Made by a program: the position numbers and the translations under genes
The notes under the pieces: generated by a model
Told to the model about the DNA's origin: nothing
Database searches by the model: none
What the model saw: only the letters and a program-made list of their open reading frames with translations
Part shown: positions 63,528 to 64,000 of the stretch, one piece after another
How positions within the stretch are numbered: the first letter of the stretch is position 1
Layout of the letters: the number at the start of each line of letters is the position of its first letter
Origin: Rhodococcus sp. B7740
GTDB taxonomy: Bacteria; Actinomycetota; Actinomycetes; Mycobacteriales; Mycobacteriaceae
DNA: 64,000 bases
Reading direction: 5' to 3'
Assembly (NCBI RefSeq): GCF_000954115.1
Contig: NZ_CP010797.1
Span: 5,270,001 to 5,334,000 of the forward strand

Positions 63528-63565
63528 GAAGAAAGGGGTCGGTGTTCGCACCGACCCCCTTCTTC
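63528..63565. terminator. Strong bidirectional terminator with a TTCG loop
   Basis: GGGGTCGGTG (63535-63544), TTCG tetraloop, CACCGACCCC (63549-63558): a perfect 10-bp stem, extended after one mismatch by GAAGAA/TTCTTC (63528-63533, 63560-63565). It ends the monooxygenase train and, in the opposite direction, the GntR gene, whose stop codon lies at the base of the stem. Confidence 0.85.
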
Positions 63566-64000
63566 AGTTCAGCGTGGTGGTGCCGGCGGTGACGGTCGAT
63601 CCGATGATCGCTACTCGGTCTGCTCGGAAGTGAGTGAAGCTGAGCTCGGACGGCCGGCCGTCGGTATCTCGAGTGATCAACTCGCGCAACAGTACCGGTG
63701 ATCCCACCTGCATTTCGAGCAGCTCGGCTGCTCGTTCCTGACACGAGATGGCTTCCACGACGGAACTACTGCCACCGTAGGTGGTGCCGAAGATTCGGTG
63801 ATGGGCAACTGCGATCGGCGGGAACTCCGAGTGGTTGCTCTCGATGCGCTCGGTGAATTCGTCGATGTCGAAGTCCGTGATGCAGTAGCCGACCCGCAGA
63901 TAGAGCGGCTTCCCGTTCATCCGGCCGATCTGCTCGAGCAGGATCACCGATTCCACGTCGGCACCGATGAACTCCTGAATCACCCCAGGTGCAGTGATGC
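63564..64000 (-). CDS. GntR family regulator, UTRA ligand-binding domain, partial
   Basis: The frame is open to the right edge, so the DNA-binding N-terminus is outside the window; 144 residues are seen. E-F-I-G-A-D-V-E-S-V-I-L-L-E-Q-I-G-R, then G-K-P-L-Y-L-R-V-G-Y-C-I and V-L-L-R-E-L-I-T-R-D-T-D-G-R-P-S-E-L-S match the UTRA effector domain of HutC-type GntR regulators. It lies convergent to the monooxygenase train and is a candidate regulator of it. The ligand might be a substrate or product of the locus (inference). Confidence 0.8.
   Translation of the reverse strand, partial: ITAPGVIQEFIGADVESVILLEQIGRMNGKPLYLRVGYCITDFDIDEFTERIESNHSEFPPIAVAHHRIFGTTYGGSSSVVEAISCQERAAELLEMQVGSPVLLRELITRDTDGRPSELSFTHFRADRVAIIGSTVTAGTTTLN

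Overview
The window is high-G+C DNA, gene-dense, with many ATGA and TGATG start/stop overlaps. It reads like a chromosomal segment of a Nocardiaceae actinobacterium, most probably a Rhodococcus relative. The pointers are a monomeric NADP isocitrate dehydrogenase, a DUF222/HNH gene of the 13E12 type, many lipoproteins, DUF4185 and AtuA-type genes, and a large organosulfur-type catabolic region. This assignment is inferred from gene content only. No rRNA, tRNA or CRISPR array was seen.

Layout. 1-14 kb: mixed housekeeping and accessory genes: a CoA-transferase cut by the left edge, a siderophore/cobalamin-type binding lipoprotein, a UvrA-like protein of the drug-resistance type, an acyl-CoA synthetase, a frameshifted DUF222/HNH gene, peptide deformylase and small exported proteins. 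14-20 kb: a complete dipeptide-type ABC importer operon (two permeases, fused double ATPase, binding lipoprotein). 20-26 kb: an exported acetamidase/formamidase-like protein, a TetR regulator divergent from a P450, a lipase-like hydrolase and an aldehyde dehydrogenase. 27-29 kb: isocitrate dehydrogenase, followed by two copies of an intergenic hairpin repeat. 29.5-34 kb: a LysR regulator divergent from a CitMHS transporter-AtuA-AtuA-like operon, then a cyclase-domain protein and a GlxA-type regulator. 35-40 kb: small hydrolases, a nitroreductase, a secreted ParB-like protein and an acetyltransferase.

40-64 kb is the most distinctive part. An ssuCBAD-like sulfonate uptake and desulfonation operon is followed by a convergent minus-strand group: ribBA, an HpaC-type flavin reductase, an SsuE-type FMN reductase and an NtaA/DszA-type flavin monooxygenase. 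Divergent from that group is a plus-strand train: a peptide-type ABC importer with a single ATPase, then six more NtaA/DszA-type monooxygenases interleaved with two MFS transporters. A GntR/UTRA regulator, cut by the right edge, lies convergent to the train. The divergent intergenic region holds two identical-geometry dyads (GGCGTAA-N8-TTACGCC), one about 85 bases upstream of each divergent start. The minus-strand monooxygenase is preceded by a translationally coupled 26-codon leader ORF.

Working model (inference): a regulated scavenging locus in which importers bring in one or more organosulfur or chelator-like compounds, seven related FMNH2-dependent monooxygenases attack them, two reductases plus RibBA supply reduced FMN, and the MFS proteins import further substrates or export products. 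Substrates cannot be read from the sequence.
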